Assembly: GCA_914767715.1 (NCBI GenBank)
Contig: OU612065.1
Coordinates: 36,210,001 to 36,274,000, forward strand
Length of the DNA stretch: 64,000 nucleotides
Direction: 5' to 3'
DNA from: Membranipora membranacea
Taxonomy: Eukaryota; Bryozoa; Gymnolaemata; Cheilostomatida; Membraniporidae
Part shown: piece after piece, positions 14,046-26,500 of the stretch
Layout of the letters: every line of letters starts with the position of its first letter
Numbering within the stretch: position 1 is the stretch's first letter
Translations under genes and position numbers: made by a program
The notes under the pieces: model-generated
The model's database searches: none
The model's input: only the letters and a program-made list of their open reading frames with translations
Told to the model about the DNA's origin: nothing

Positions 14046-16882
14046 TAGGATAGGTATACACCCGAGGGTGCTGGGGGCTGGAACAATCAACAATGAATGC
14101 TCCCCCAGTGGGGCTCGAACCCACAACTCCTGCGGCACTAATCGCCTGGCAGTGAATAGCAAGCGCGCTAACCGATTGCGCCATCTCACCATCCCCAAAA
14201 AAGAATGGGTCGATGGCGCTAATTAGATAGCCCGCTATTCACTACTCGGAGTTGTGTTCTCTCATCCCACAGCACATTCCATTCCACCATTGCCACCCTA
14301 TGAAACACAGCGTACGTGTTAGGGTTAATGGCCTTACATGGCCCATTGCTGGGACCCCTTGTAGTAGGTTTAGCTGTCTTTCCAGCTTGTCAGCATGTCT
14401 TTCCATGCTGTCACATGTCTTTCCATGAGTCAGTCAGTAGACAAGTACACAGGATAGGTATACACCCGAGGGTGCTGGGGGCTGGAACAATCAACAATGA
14501 ATGCTCCCCCAGTGGGGCTCGAACCCACAACTCCTGCGGCACTAATCGCCTGGCAGTGAATAGCAAGCGCGCTAACCGATTGCGCCATCTCACCATCCCC
14601 AAAAAAGAATGGGTCGATGGCGCTAATTAGATAGCCCGCTATTCACTACTCGGAGTTGTGTTCTCTCATCCCACAGCACATTCCATTCCACCATTGCCAC
14701 CCTATGAAACACAGCGTACGTGTTAGGGTTATTGGCCTTACATGGCCCATTGCTGGGACCCCTTGTAGTAGGTTTAGCTGTCTTTCCAGCTTGTCAGCAT
14801 GTCTTTCCATGCTGTCACATGTCTTTCCATGAGTCAGTCAGTAGACAAGTACACAGGATAGGTATACACCCGAGGGTGCTGGGGGCTGGAACAATCAACA
14901 ATGAATGCTCCCCCAGTGGGGCTCGAACCCACAACTCCTGCGGCACTAATCGCCTGGCAGTGAATAGCAAGCGCGCTAACCGATTGCGCCATCTCACCAT
15001 CCCCAAAAAAGAATGGGTCGATGGCGCTAATTAGATAGCCCGCTATTCACTACTCGGAGTTGTGTTCTCTCATCCCACAGCACATTCCATTCCACCATTG
15101 CCACCCTATGAAACACAGCGTACGTGTTAGGGTTATTGGCCTTACATGGCCCATTGCTGGGACCCCTTGTAGTAGGTTTAGCTGTCTTTCCAGCTTGTCA
15201 GCATGTCTTTCCATGCTGTCACATGTCTTTCCATGAGTCAGTCAGTAGACAAGTACACAGGATAGGTATACACCCGAGGGTGCTGGGGGCTGGAACAATC
15301 AACAATGAATGCTCCCCCAGTGGGGCTCGAACCCACAACTCCTGCGGCACTAATCGCCTGGCAGTGAATAGCAAGCGCGCTAACCGATTGCGCCATCTCA
15401 CCATCCCCAAAAAAGAATGGGTCGATGGCGCTAATTAGATAGCCCGCTATTCACTACTCGGAGTTGTGTTCTCTCATCCCACAGCACATTCCATTCCACC
15501 ATTGCCACCCTATGAAACACAGCGTACGTGTTAGGGTTATTGGCCTTACATGGCCCATTGCTGGGACCCCTTGTAGTAGGTTTAGCTGTCTTTCCAGCTT
15601 GTCAGCATGTCTTTCCATGCTGTCACATGTCTTTCCATGAGTCAGTCAGTAGACAAGTACACAGGATAGGTATACACCCGAGGGTGCTGGGGGCTGGAAC
15701 AATCAACAATGAATGCTCCCCCAGTGGGGCTCGAACCCACAACTCCTGCGGCACTAATCGCCTGGCAGTGAATAGCAAGCGCGCTAACCGATTGCGCCAT
15801 CTCACCATCCCCAAAAAAGAATGGGTCGATGGCGCTAATTAGATAGCCCGCTATTCACTACTCGGAGTTGTGTTCTCTCATCCCACAGCACATTCCATTC
15901 CATTCCACCATTGCCACCCTATGAAACACAGCGTACGTGTTAGGGTTATTGGCCTTACATGGCCCATTGCTGGGACCCCTTGTAGTAGGTTTAGCTGTCT
16001 TTCCAGCTTGTCAGCATGTCTTTCCATGCTGTCACATGTCTTTCCATGAGTCAGTCAGTAGACAAGTACACAGGATAGGTATACACCCGAGGGTGCTGGG
16101 GGCTGGAACAATCAACAATGAATGCTCCCCCAGTGGGGCTCGAACCCACAACTCCTGCGGCACTAATCGCCGGGCAGTGAATAGCAAGCGCGCTAACCGA
16201 TTGCGCCATCTCACCATCCCCAAAAAAGAATGGGTCGATGGCGCTAATTAGATAGCCCGCTATTCACTACTCGGAGTTGTGTTCTCTCATCCCACAGCAC
16301 ATTCCATTCCACCATTGCCACCCTATGAAACACAGCGTACGTGTTAGGGTTATTGGCCTTACATGGCCCATTGCTGGGACCCCTTGTAGTAGGTTTAGCT
16401 GTCTTTCCAGCTTGTCAGCATGTCTTTCCATGCTGTCACATGTCTTTCCATGAGTCAGTCAGTAGACAAGTACACAGGATAGGTATACACCCGAGGGTGC
16501 TGGGGGCTGGAACAATCAACAATGAATGCTCCCCCAGTGGGGCTCGAACCCACAACTCCTGCGGCACTAATCGCCGGGCAGTGAATAGCAAGCGCGCTAA
16601 CCGATTGCGCCATCTCACCATCCCCAAAAAAGAATGGGTCGATGGCGCTAATTAGATAGCCCGCTATTCACTACTCGGAGTTGTGTTCTCTCATCCCACA
16701 GCACATTCCATTCCACCATTGCCACCCTATGAAACACAGCGTACGTGTTAGGGTTATTGGCCTTACATGGCCCATTGCTGGGACCCCTTGTAGTAGGTTT
16801 AGCTGTCTTTCCAGCTTGTCAGCATGTCTTTCCATGCTGTCACATGTCTTTCCATGAGTCAGTCAGTAGACAAGTACACAGG
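14046..16882 (-). repeat. ~404-bp tandem array with tRNA-like (SINE-type) box, 7 copies
   Basis: Seven near-identical copies, period 404 nt with one 409-nt unit (an extra ATTCC near 15900). Each has a 90-nt tRNA-like block on the minus strand: 14101-14190, 14505-14594, 14909-14998, 15313-15402, 15717-15806, 16126-16215 and 16530-16619. The block has an A-box (TGGCGCAATCGGTTAGCGCGC) that closely resembles tRNA-Ile, a perfect 5-bp T-stem (GTGGG/CCCAC) and a B-box GGTTCGAGCCC. The would-be acceptor strands do not pair and the anticodon arm is not canonical. These are tRNA-derived SINE sequences, not working tRNAs. Copies 6 and 7 share a T-to-G change. Open frames of 104 and 63 codons in each unit are artefacts of the repeat. 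Confidence 0.85.
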
Positions 16883-16905
16883 ACTAGGTCTATGGAAATC
16901 AAGAA

Positions 16906-16992
16906 GACTAGTCCCACACTGATTTCGAGATTACACTATTAGTATGTGTATATACATGCAATAGTATATCACGTGATCAGTGTGGACTAGTC
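16906..16992. mobile_element. Short inverted-repeat element
   Basis: Arms GACTAGTCC(C)ACACTGAT (16906-16923) and its inverse (16976-16992) flank about 50 nt of AT-rich sequence. It sits directly at the right end of the 404-bp array. Confidence 0.6.
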
Positions 16993-17912
16993 CACTCCAT
17001 TCATTGGCTGAGCCGCCTTCTTCTTCCGCATTGTGAGTCTAGCTTATAACTTGTCAAGGTTTTTATTTTATTCATGTTTTGGTTTCCGGTTTGGGATTTT
17101 CAGCAAATATGGAAACTGTGAAGAACATCATAACAGTGAGTGGCAAAACAGGTAAATCCTTGACTATGATTTGACACCAAGTTAACAGGGAGGGGTGATT
17201 GAGAGAAAACAGCTTAACCATTAAGGCTTTTCTTGTTATATTCAGTGGAAAGCTTATCATTTACCTTTCTTGAATGCAATAGCTCTTTTGAATAAAAATA
17301 AAATCACAAATAGGACTAGGTCTCTCTTTAGTTTAGAAACTGCCTTATGAAAATAGAGTTGACCTAGTTTCTATACTATCATGTATCAGTTGTTGGCAGC
17401 CTTGAGGGGTGGTTGACAGTTAAAGGGATAGCAATCAGACAAAGTTGTGTGAAAGTTTTGAGTGAAGAATTTTGAGATTAACGCTGTCTTGCAGACCATT
17501 CAGTAACAATACATTGTTGTTGCAGTGAGTGAGACCTAGTGATCCAGCCGGCAAGGTTTAGCCAGCAACCTTCTGTAGAGGTTGCCAATGGGCAGCTTTA
17601 TTGTTAGCCAATATCTGACATCACCTGTCTTTGATAGGTATTCCAGAGGGAGCCAGATATCCCCATTCCCAGCAACAGATATAATTGGTTGTAGATGCTT
17701 CTGCTTTTGTACTCTATTTTCTTGCCATTGGCGGTTGCAGAAATAACTTTTCTGGACTGACAACACATAGCAAAAACTCAAATATTAATGTATTTACGAT
17801 CTATTAGTATGGCTCCAGCATGAGAACAGTTTACTCCCCATTGTTTTCGACAGGGCTCTCAACCCCTCAGGTTTAGCCCGAGTTACACAGATTTTTGGGG
17901 TCAACTCAGGCT
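16993..17912. other. No gene recognised
   Basis: Only short chance open frames and no recognisable repeats. Confidence 0.5.
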
Positions 17913-18221
17913 ACTCAGGGCACAGACAGCAGGTCACTGACCGTTGATTTGATGAGTTGCAGCCTTGTGTTTGTTGTGTTGAAGATGGGAAGCTGTGTAT
18001 GAACCAGGTTATCGCAGCTCATTGGTCAGAATAGAATATTCTGACCAATGAGAGAGATGTGACTCATCTGAGCAACTCATTTGGCGGGTACAGAAGCTGC
18101 GCAGCTGCGATAACCTGGTTCATGCAAGCTTCCCATTTTCACCACAACAAACACAAACCACACACACACAAGGCTTCAACTCATCAAATCAACTGTCAGT
18201 GAGCCGCTGTCTGTGCTCAGG
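17913..18221. mobile_element. Fold-back element
   Basis: About 100-nt arms (17913-18018 and about 18100-18221) are imperfect inverted repeats of each other. They contain CAGACAGC...TTGATTTGATGAGTTG and a shared CGATAACCTGGTTCAT block. A central palindrome lies near 18020-18050. No coding capacity; most likely a non-autonomous transposon. Confidence 0.7.
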
Positions 18222-20423
18222 GGATTTTAGAATGTTAGCTAAAAACTCAGTCGGCAGAGATGAATAATATATAAACAATGCTAAATGTTGCCTTGCAATA
18301 ATTTATGCCATATTATTATTGAATGACCCGGTATTAGATTCTAGTTGTGATAAGCTATGTAAATAATACTGCACTGCCTATACTAATAATGCCTCTCACT
18401 GTAATAATACTCTCACTGCACTGCCTATTCAAGGCATTTCTAAATTCCAATTTGCGTTTGAGAATGCTTTTAAAAAATCTAGTCTCTAATTTGAATACAA
18501 TGATAAGAATAATAAAGTTCATTTATGATTTCTAAGCGTTATAGAATATCAACGCTTTACACCCCAACTGAGATGAATAATAAAGATAACATCAAACTTT
18601 TGCATGAGAATAATGTGTGGTATTTGTTGGGGTATTTGATTTCATTTGTGATAAGCTATGCTCTTATTGAAATGCCAATCCCAGAGATTTGCGAAAGAGA
18701 TTATTATGGCTAAATAGAAATTGGAATTTTAGACATGTTAAAAAAGTGATTTTGCAGGTGAACCGGATAAATCCAGGCAATGATTTCAATATCATCACAT
18801 TACATTAATTATGCCTTTCTACCCTGGCGCCTCGATTCGTCTGCCTTTAAATCAATCTTTTTACATCATATTTTAAAATCATGGGGATTCATTTTCACCT
18901 GTTGTGACGGCCTTGGTTAGTCCATATGAATTGGTTCATGTGGATCAAATCTAAAATTATTTTACTTTTTACTATTTATTTATGTTTACAAGAAATGCTC
19001 TAGGTTTTTATTGATTTACTTGCTATCACAAACATGACATGTTGCGAGAAAAGGATGCATATACTTTGTCAATAAAGGAGCTTGCTCTTAATATGGAAAT
19101 TGGATAGACACAGTTAAAAATAATCCCTGATATATCCTTCCCTGAGAAGGATATAAAATCTCTATTTAACTTCTTGAAGAGGTTGCTAAAAAACACTTTT
19201 TAGCAATCCTCTTCCACTGGTCCATATGGCATACAATTGGCAACAGTGTTCAGCCCCTCCCGGTAACCTCTTTCCAACTCAGTTTAGACAACTATTTGCC
19301 CGCTGGGGAGTAGACCAAAGTGCTTTCTCACAATAAGAATAAGATTGCGCACAAATATAATACATTTCATCAATCTGATTTTCATGGATTCCTCACTATC
19401 CACCCATCAGAATGTGTTAATAATATTTGTAAAGTAGGACTATTTGTGAATTGAACTACTGAAATTCTTATCGTTTGGCTTTGGTGGGGTGGGGTGGTGA
19501 GAAAAGGATCACAGCTTCATTATAACATAAGTATATCTCAGTTATCTGTACGGTATGTATGTCTGTTGTATACAGCAGTTTTGTGGTGGATATTTGAATT
19601 GCATAAATGTCCGTGATCAAGTGCTGACCATATAGCAGACAAACAAATTCTTTGCCCATCTTTTGTATAAAAATACAAAAGAGGATCAAGCCATCAAAAT
19701 TAGAGGCCTACTAGATTACGTTGCTTGCCTCACTCAACTTGCTGTCACAGCATGCTTTAACAGCAAGGATAGTGAGCCAAGACAGTGTTCATATGGCGCA
19801 TAGAAGCCCAAGAACTTTTGATCATTTTGGTAACAAATTGGAGAGAGGACAACGCATACAAAAATAACGTGTCCATTGGCCACTCAGAACATATTTTCCC
19901 TTTTAAGTTTTAATCTTTTTCCAACATCGCATGTTGATACCAAGTTGTCTGATATATTGATTAGAATATCATTGGGCATCACCTTAACATCAGGTTGAGC
20001 GGTTAGTATTGGCAGCAGTTGATGTCAGCCCGATGAACATGAAACTTTTTCTCCTGTGTACCATATAGCCGGCAAACATGGGAACATAGATATGCTTGAA
20101 AAAAAAAACATTGAAGACTACTGGGAAATAGATGTTATCAGACAGCGCTTATCACCGACTCAGTTCATACCCAAATTAGTAAGTCTGGAATGACCGTGTC
20201 CGCAAGAATTTAAAAATCTAGTTAGGAATTTGTTGAGTTCATTTAGATGTATGTCAAGGTTTTGTGTTACCCTTGTCTTCGTTAGTCACTGTAACACAAA
20301 AGAGTCAAAGTCGCAGAGTTATTCATAAATGAAAATATGCATAATCATATCAATGTTCGCTTAATCTTTAAGATGCTGGTTTGGTCTAATTAGTACAACA
20401 GATCAGCCTTAGCTGACCATATC
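18222..20423. other. Gene-poor upstream region of the ROCO-caspase gene
   Basis: AT-rich, with no protein or RNA gene recognised. The promoter of the downstream gene should lie towards the right end, but I see no convincing TATA box or initiator. Confidence 0.5.
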
Positions 20424-20532
20424 ATGGATCCTCCACCAAAAGACTCTGCTAGGAGAAGAAGACTTAACCCACAAGGGGCAGAATACAATGAGGAAGCTCA
20501 GGCTACAGGAACGGGTCAACCTGCTATGCAGA
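20424..20532 (+). CDS. Exon 1, start of ROCO-caspase gene
   Basis: ATG followed by a short basic and polar stretch (MDPPPKDSARRRR), ending in a GTAAGT donor in phase 1. It joins in frame to the exon at 21458. There is no signal peptide, consistent with a cytosolic protein. This start is the first ATG that leads into the spliced frame; further 5' UTR exons are possible. Confidence 0.7.
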
Positions 20533-23500
20533 GTAAGTTTTGGTTTATTCACAATGCAGAGACCCTAATTATAAAGATTATAATACTTTTCAGTGGATTC
20601 AATCATTTACTCTTTTATCCACAGCGCTAAGACTCTTAACAAGTTTCTCTTCTGAGTAAACATCATGCCTGCTCCATATATCATAATATCACTAATTTCA
20701 ATTTCACCTGGACGGAACCTGAAGAAGAAATGAAATACTCCCCAATAGGACGTCACATTTCGTTGTTTTCCTCTCTTCACAAACAAGAAGACAGCCCTAG
20801 TTATTGCCAAAGCATGCAAATGTTTTATGTAGTGTTAGGCCACACCGGGTGTCATATTGTCAAGGCTCTCAGGCTCTCCGCTATAATAACTCCTCTCATC
20901 ATGTAAACTTCCTATGGATACAATATTGCACAACCGATCAACCATTTCCCTGTTTCTCTATGAGATAACACTGATATTATTTGACACAAACTCTTTTCTG
21001 TTTTAATGTTGATTGAAGGAAAAAAAAAACATTTTGTGCCACTGATTTTTCACCATAACTTACAATCTTGTTCTAGAACATAATATATTAAGTGACGACC
21101 AAACTGCTGTAGATATTTATCAAATGTGAAGATATTGGGTCAAAAAAATTAAATAGTTAAGGCAGCCCTATCATTTTTGTGAGCTCGTTTCTAACCATAA
21201 CATCATATCAATAGTTTTATTATCCAGACTATTTCCTATATGATTGGCTGGTCAGCTTAGGTGTGGTGAATATATCCCAATTTCGTTTATATTCTATTCA
21301 TATGCTATTGCTGAAACTTCTTTGGTGCTAACATCAACCAAACTAGGTGGTACGTTATGATGATTCAGACAAGTTATCAAAGTTAAAATTTTAGGGAAAA
21401 TATGTAACATCTTATAATCAGAGAACTTCTCTATTTTTTCTATATTGATGTTCACAGAGTATTATAGAATCTGGTATCGAGATGACAGTGAACCAGATAT
21501 AGACAAGATACCTTATATACCGGAGTACAGGAGATTTACACTAGAAGAGCTTATATCAGCTACACAGATTCTCACTGTGACTCATATGTCTATCTGTGGA
21601 GATATAGCACCAGAACTCAGTCAGATAGCACCCCATCTAAAAGTGCTGAAGATAGAGGATATAACTGATGATGTACAGTTAGAGAAGTAAGTAGATTAAA
21701 ATCTATATAACAGACTGTATTGTGACCTCATACAGTACACAACGTTAGTTATTCTCATTATGACTGATAAATGTGATTTAGGTGCCCAGGTCTCAGGTGC
21801 AGTCCTTGTGATTTTTTGCCATTATTTGTCCTTGGCTCATTAATTTGAAGGTTTACACAATGGGCAATATCTAAATAATGTTCAATGTGCAAGGGGCAAT
21901 ATTCTTATTATGTCCTTCGACATACATACATTCGGACAACTCCTATTTTATTCCGAATCCACAACTATTGCAATATATATTTGAGTTGTCCTCTTTTTCC
22001 AAATGGATTTACCCTGGCTGTCCCCCCTCCCCATCCGCCCACCCCCAACAGCCTGCCAAGGCTACCCATTGTGGAACAGAAAGATTATGGGAGAGTAATT
22101 TCTAACTCTTATTGGACTGGATAATTACATTTTAGCAATAATTAATTGTTTTAAATCTCCAGCATGTTCATAACGAGGGATCAGTTCTCAACTACAGTAG
22201 TGTATAAAACAGTATTTTAGTTCAGTAAAATCTCATTTGATGTAAATCATGTAATAATCCGTGGGCTGAACAATTTTGTTCTGGTTATAACTAATTCTTA
22301 TTGGACAGCATTACAACTCTAATAAATAAATTTAGAGATAGGAGAACTCACAAGTCTTAAGAAGCTAAATGTGTCTAAATGTTGCCTCACTCACCTGCCT
22401 AACAGGTACATAAACATTACGATTTCATGATTCCCAATATTAGTTCTTACATCAATGTCTCCATTGGTGATCAAATCACTCTAAATGTGATTTCAGATCT
22501 GTCAAAGGTAGTTTACAATATTGGTAGGTATAAAACCATGTAAAAACCTTTCTGTCTTAATACTTGGCATCCTGTTTGAGTTTCTGATAAAAGAGTAGCA
22601 CTGGTACAGAATATGAGTATCATATTCTGATAAAATTGTAAGCAGTATTTTCAGTCCTATTACACATTAAAAATTCGGCATAGGAAAAGTAGGGAGCAGT
22701 TTCTCTATATTACCCTGGGTAAAGCAGTATAACCTTGTCCTGAGCCTTCTTTATATATAATGAGTGTTCTAATGCCACTATAGGTCAGTAGCTAAAATAT
22801 GTACAATTAAATACTCAAAATGCTCCACTAAACGAGATAAAGCTGACAGTCCAACTCTAGAATTAAATGGTGTGGAAATAGATTGTTGTGACAATGTTAA
22901 ATATTTGGGAGTACTCTTTGATAACAAATTACGTTTAAAAAAATCATGTTAATAATGTTGTAACAAAATCTTTGTTAGTTTGACCAAGGAGTAGTCCTTG
23001 GTTGGACTTTTTGATTCCTCCTTCTTATTCCATGTGATTCCCTTATCATTTGGTATGTCATACTGTTTGAAAAGCTACTTCTTTCTTAGTCTTAGCTCAT
23101 GGGCCCCTGGGACTTACATGCCTTACTTTACCAATGTCCAGTATCAACCGCGTTTTTTTTGGGGTGGTTGATACTGGACATTGGCAAAATGAGGCATGTA
23201 AGTCCCAGGGGCCCATGGCTTAGCTAGTAGAGATTACCTGGAGTAAGTAGATTTTTTTAAATTCAGTATTGTGATCTACAGGCATCGACACACAGACATC
23301 AATTTAGTCTATTAGTCATGTTGTGATCACATGATCAGAGTACGTGTACCAGCAACCTTTTTCTCACAGCTTTTACAGTCGGTGATGGATACCAATCAGT
23401 CAATCAAAACTCCATGCTACAACCAGTTGTGGAATGAATAGATGATGAATAAATAGCATTGAAAGTAGAATGTTTATTATTTTGATGAGGAGTGCTGATA

Positions 23501-26500
23501 CCACCACAATATAGAAAACAAAGCCTATATTCTGGACAGACAGGTTTCCGGGAGATTATGACCTAAAAATCATCTATCAATCATCATTCTATCTCCCTGT
23601 TACAGTATGAGAACACTAACCAGCATAGAGGAAATGGATATATCATTTAATGAGCTGGAATCCTTACCAGACTGGATTGGAGGACTCACAAGTCTTAAGA
23701 AGCTAGATGTGTCTCAGTGTGGCCTCACTCACCTACCTAACAGGTATGTGAACACTATGATTCCATTATCCTCAATAATAGTTTTTACTTCAGTGTCTTT
23801 ATTAGTGACTCTATATGCAATTTTAGATCACTGATCTTGTACTTTTAAAACAATATTAGCTTCAATTAGCATGCCTGAAACCCAGCAACAATATGATAAT
23901 AGGATATGATATTAACTAATGACTTCTTGAGGGTGGAGAATTTTACAGATATACATTGATTAATGCACTATAGCTACATAATATTTGCAGTTTTCGTTTC
24001 TGCTGGGTGGTATTCATCAGTGGAAGCAGTTGATTTTTTTTTTAAATTTGGATATAAATTAAAAAGTCACTAACATAACAGAAGCAACATTGTTGCAAAT
24101 AAATAGTCTGGTTGCAGTGTACTGAGAAAATAACAAGCTTTTTTTAAATACACCCAAAATTGATTTGAGAAACCAAGAGACACTTTGTGATCAAGATACA
24201 CTGATATCATAAACTGGTAATATTCACCAGTCGAGAGAACATAACAAATAACTATTAAGTGTGCGATAGTGTCGCAACATATATGTCAAACATGTTAACC
24301 TCTTTTTGGCCGTAGTGCCTTGTAAGTATATCATTTGATCCCAGAGGTTTATCCCTGAAATTGTTTGTGATGCTTTCATAATAGTCTGAACTCTGTCAAC
24401 TTTAAGTATGAGCAAGGATTCAAACTGTTCCCGACAAGATTTCCAATTTCAATGCTGTATCTTAGTTTCAATCTGTGAGAAATTGAGCTTCAGTTATAAT
24501 GAGTAAGAAGCAATTTGTATGCCCACTTTTAAAAGACCCAGTGAGGGGGCTTGGGGATGCAAGTAACATGTTGGAAGCAGTATAACCTTGCCCTGAGCCT
24601 TCTATAATATAACGAGTGTTCTAATGCCACTATAGGTCGTAGCTAAAATATGTACGTAAATACTCAAAATGCTCCACTAAACGAGATAAACCTGACAGTC
24701 CAACTCTAGAATTAAATGGTGTGGAAATAGATTGTTGTGACAATGTTAAATATTTGGGAGTACTCTTTGATAACAAATTACGTTTCAAAATCATGTCAAT
24801 AATGTTGCATTCATAAATAGTCCGAACTCTGTCATATATAAATATGAGCAATCTGTTCCCACAGAGAAGATTTCAATGTTGTATTTTGGTTTCAATCTTT
24901 GAGAAATTCTGCTGAAGTCATGATGAGTCGGAAGCAACTTGTATGCCCACTTTTAAAAGACCCAGTGAGGCGGCTTGGGGGGTGCGGGGTGACTAGAGAT
25001 TGATCATATCAGTTAAAACTTTGATACTGGTAGGTATAGAACTACGTAAAAACCTTTCTGTCTTAATATTTGGCATCCTGTATGAGTTTCCGATAAAAGA
25101 GTAGCACTGGTTCAGAATATGAGTATCATATTCTGAAAAAATGTGTTTAAAATATCATATCAGTAAAAACCTTGTTACTGGTAGGTATAAAACGACGTAA
25201 AAAATTTTATGTCTTAGTATTTGACATCCTGTATCAGTTTCTGATAAAAGAGTTGCACTGGTTCAGAATATGAGTATGAATATTGAGAAATTAGTAAGTA
25301 GTATTTTCAATCCCATTACACACCAAAAATTCGGCATAGGAAGTAGGAAGCAGTTTCTCTCTTTTAACCTGGGTAAATCAGTGAAACCTTATCCTGATCT
25401 TTCACAATTAAAAAGAAGCAAAGGAGGAGGATTTTTGTCTTTTGTTTTTTTTTATCACTTTATTTCTTTGCTGGTGAACATTTGCCTGATCAGTTGTCTT
25501 CAGGACACCAGCTTTTATCATATATTTGCTTGTTACCATATTAATCAAAGAATATAGAAATTGTCAATTAGTTGGGAAGGGATTATTTCTCATATATCTT
25601 TCAGTTGTGTGCTAATGCAATATGAAGACAAATATAGTATTGATGATATAATTTCTATCCCCTTGAGTTTATCCTGCCGATCCGAGGGTGCGGATTGGCA
25701 GGATTACTCAGGATTGGCAGGATTAGCAGGATTTACTCTTGATCATATCAGTTAAAACTTTGATACTGATAGGTATAAAACTATGTAAAAACCTTTCTGT
25801 CTTAATATTTGGCATCCTGTATGATTTTCCGATAAAAGAGTAGCACTGGTTCAGAATATGAGTATCATATTCTGATAAAATTGTAAGCAGTATTTTCATT
25901 CCTATTACACCGAGGGGGGGGGGGTGACCTCTAGAGATTGAATCCACTTAATTTTGGTTAATCACTTATAAGTCAGGCAAGGCAGTAGAGTAATGTGTAG
26001 TTTCATGTTGAGTAAATTGCTCGAGAAGTATCTAACCCCTTGAGTTAATCCTGCCAATCCGAGGGTGCGGATGGTCTTATGCTTAAATTTTCCTTCTGGG
26101 GGAAACTACCAGTTGTGTTGGTCTTTAGGATGGGGCGTTAGCATATTTATGTTTTTGTGTGCTTTTACCTCAGTTAGAAACTGTAACAAACTTTACAAAA
26201 TTACCCAAAATCGATAATTCTTATGATTGAGATTACTTACAAGTTTAGCAGGAGGAAACCAAATAATATACACATCGGATTAAATATACTTATAAACTTA
26301 TATTTGTGTATAAGAGAGCATAAAACATCTTAACCTCACCTAGTTATTCTCCTTGTTGCAGTATGAGAACACTAACCAGTATAGAAGAAGTGGATATATC
26401 TGGTAATGGGCTGAAATCCTTACCAGACTGGATTGGAGAACTCACGAGTCTTAAGAAGCTAGATGTGTCTCATGGTGGCCTCACTCACCTACCTAACAGG

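Noticed and set aside
14101-16619. Seven functional tRNA-Ile genes
   Set aside because: A- and B-boxes and the T-stem are good, but the acceptor strands do not pair and the anticodon arm is not canonical, so these are tRNA-derived repeats.
14020-16942. Repeated 104- and 63-codon open frames on both strands
   Set aside because: They are the same 404-bp tandem repeat translated seven times, overlap the tRNA-like box, and have no protein features.
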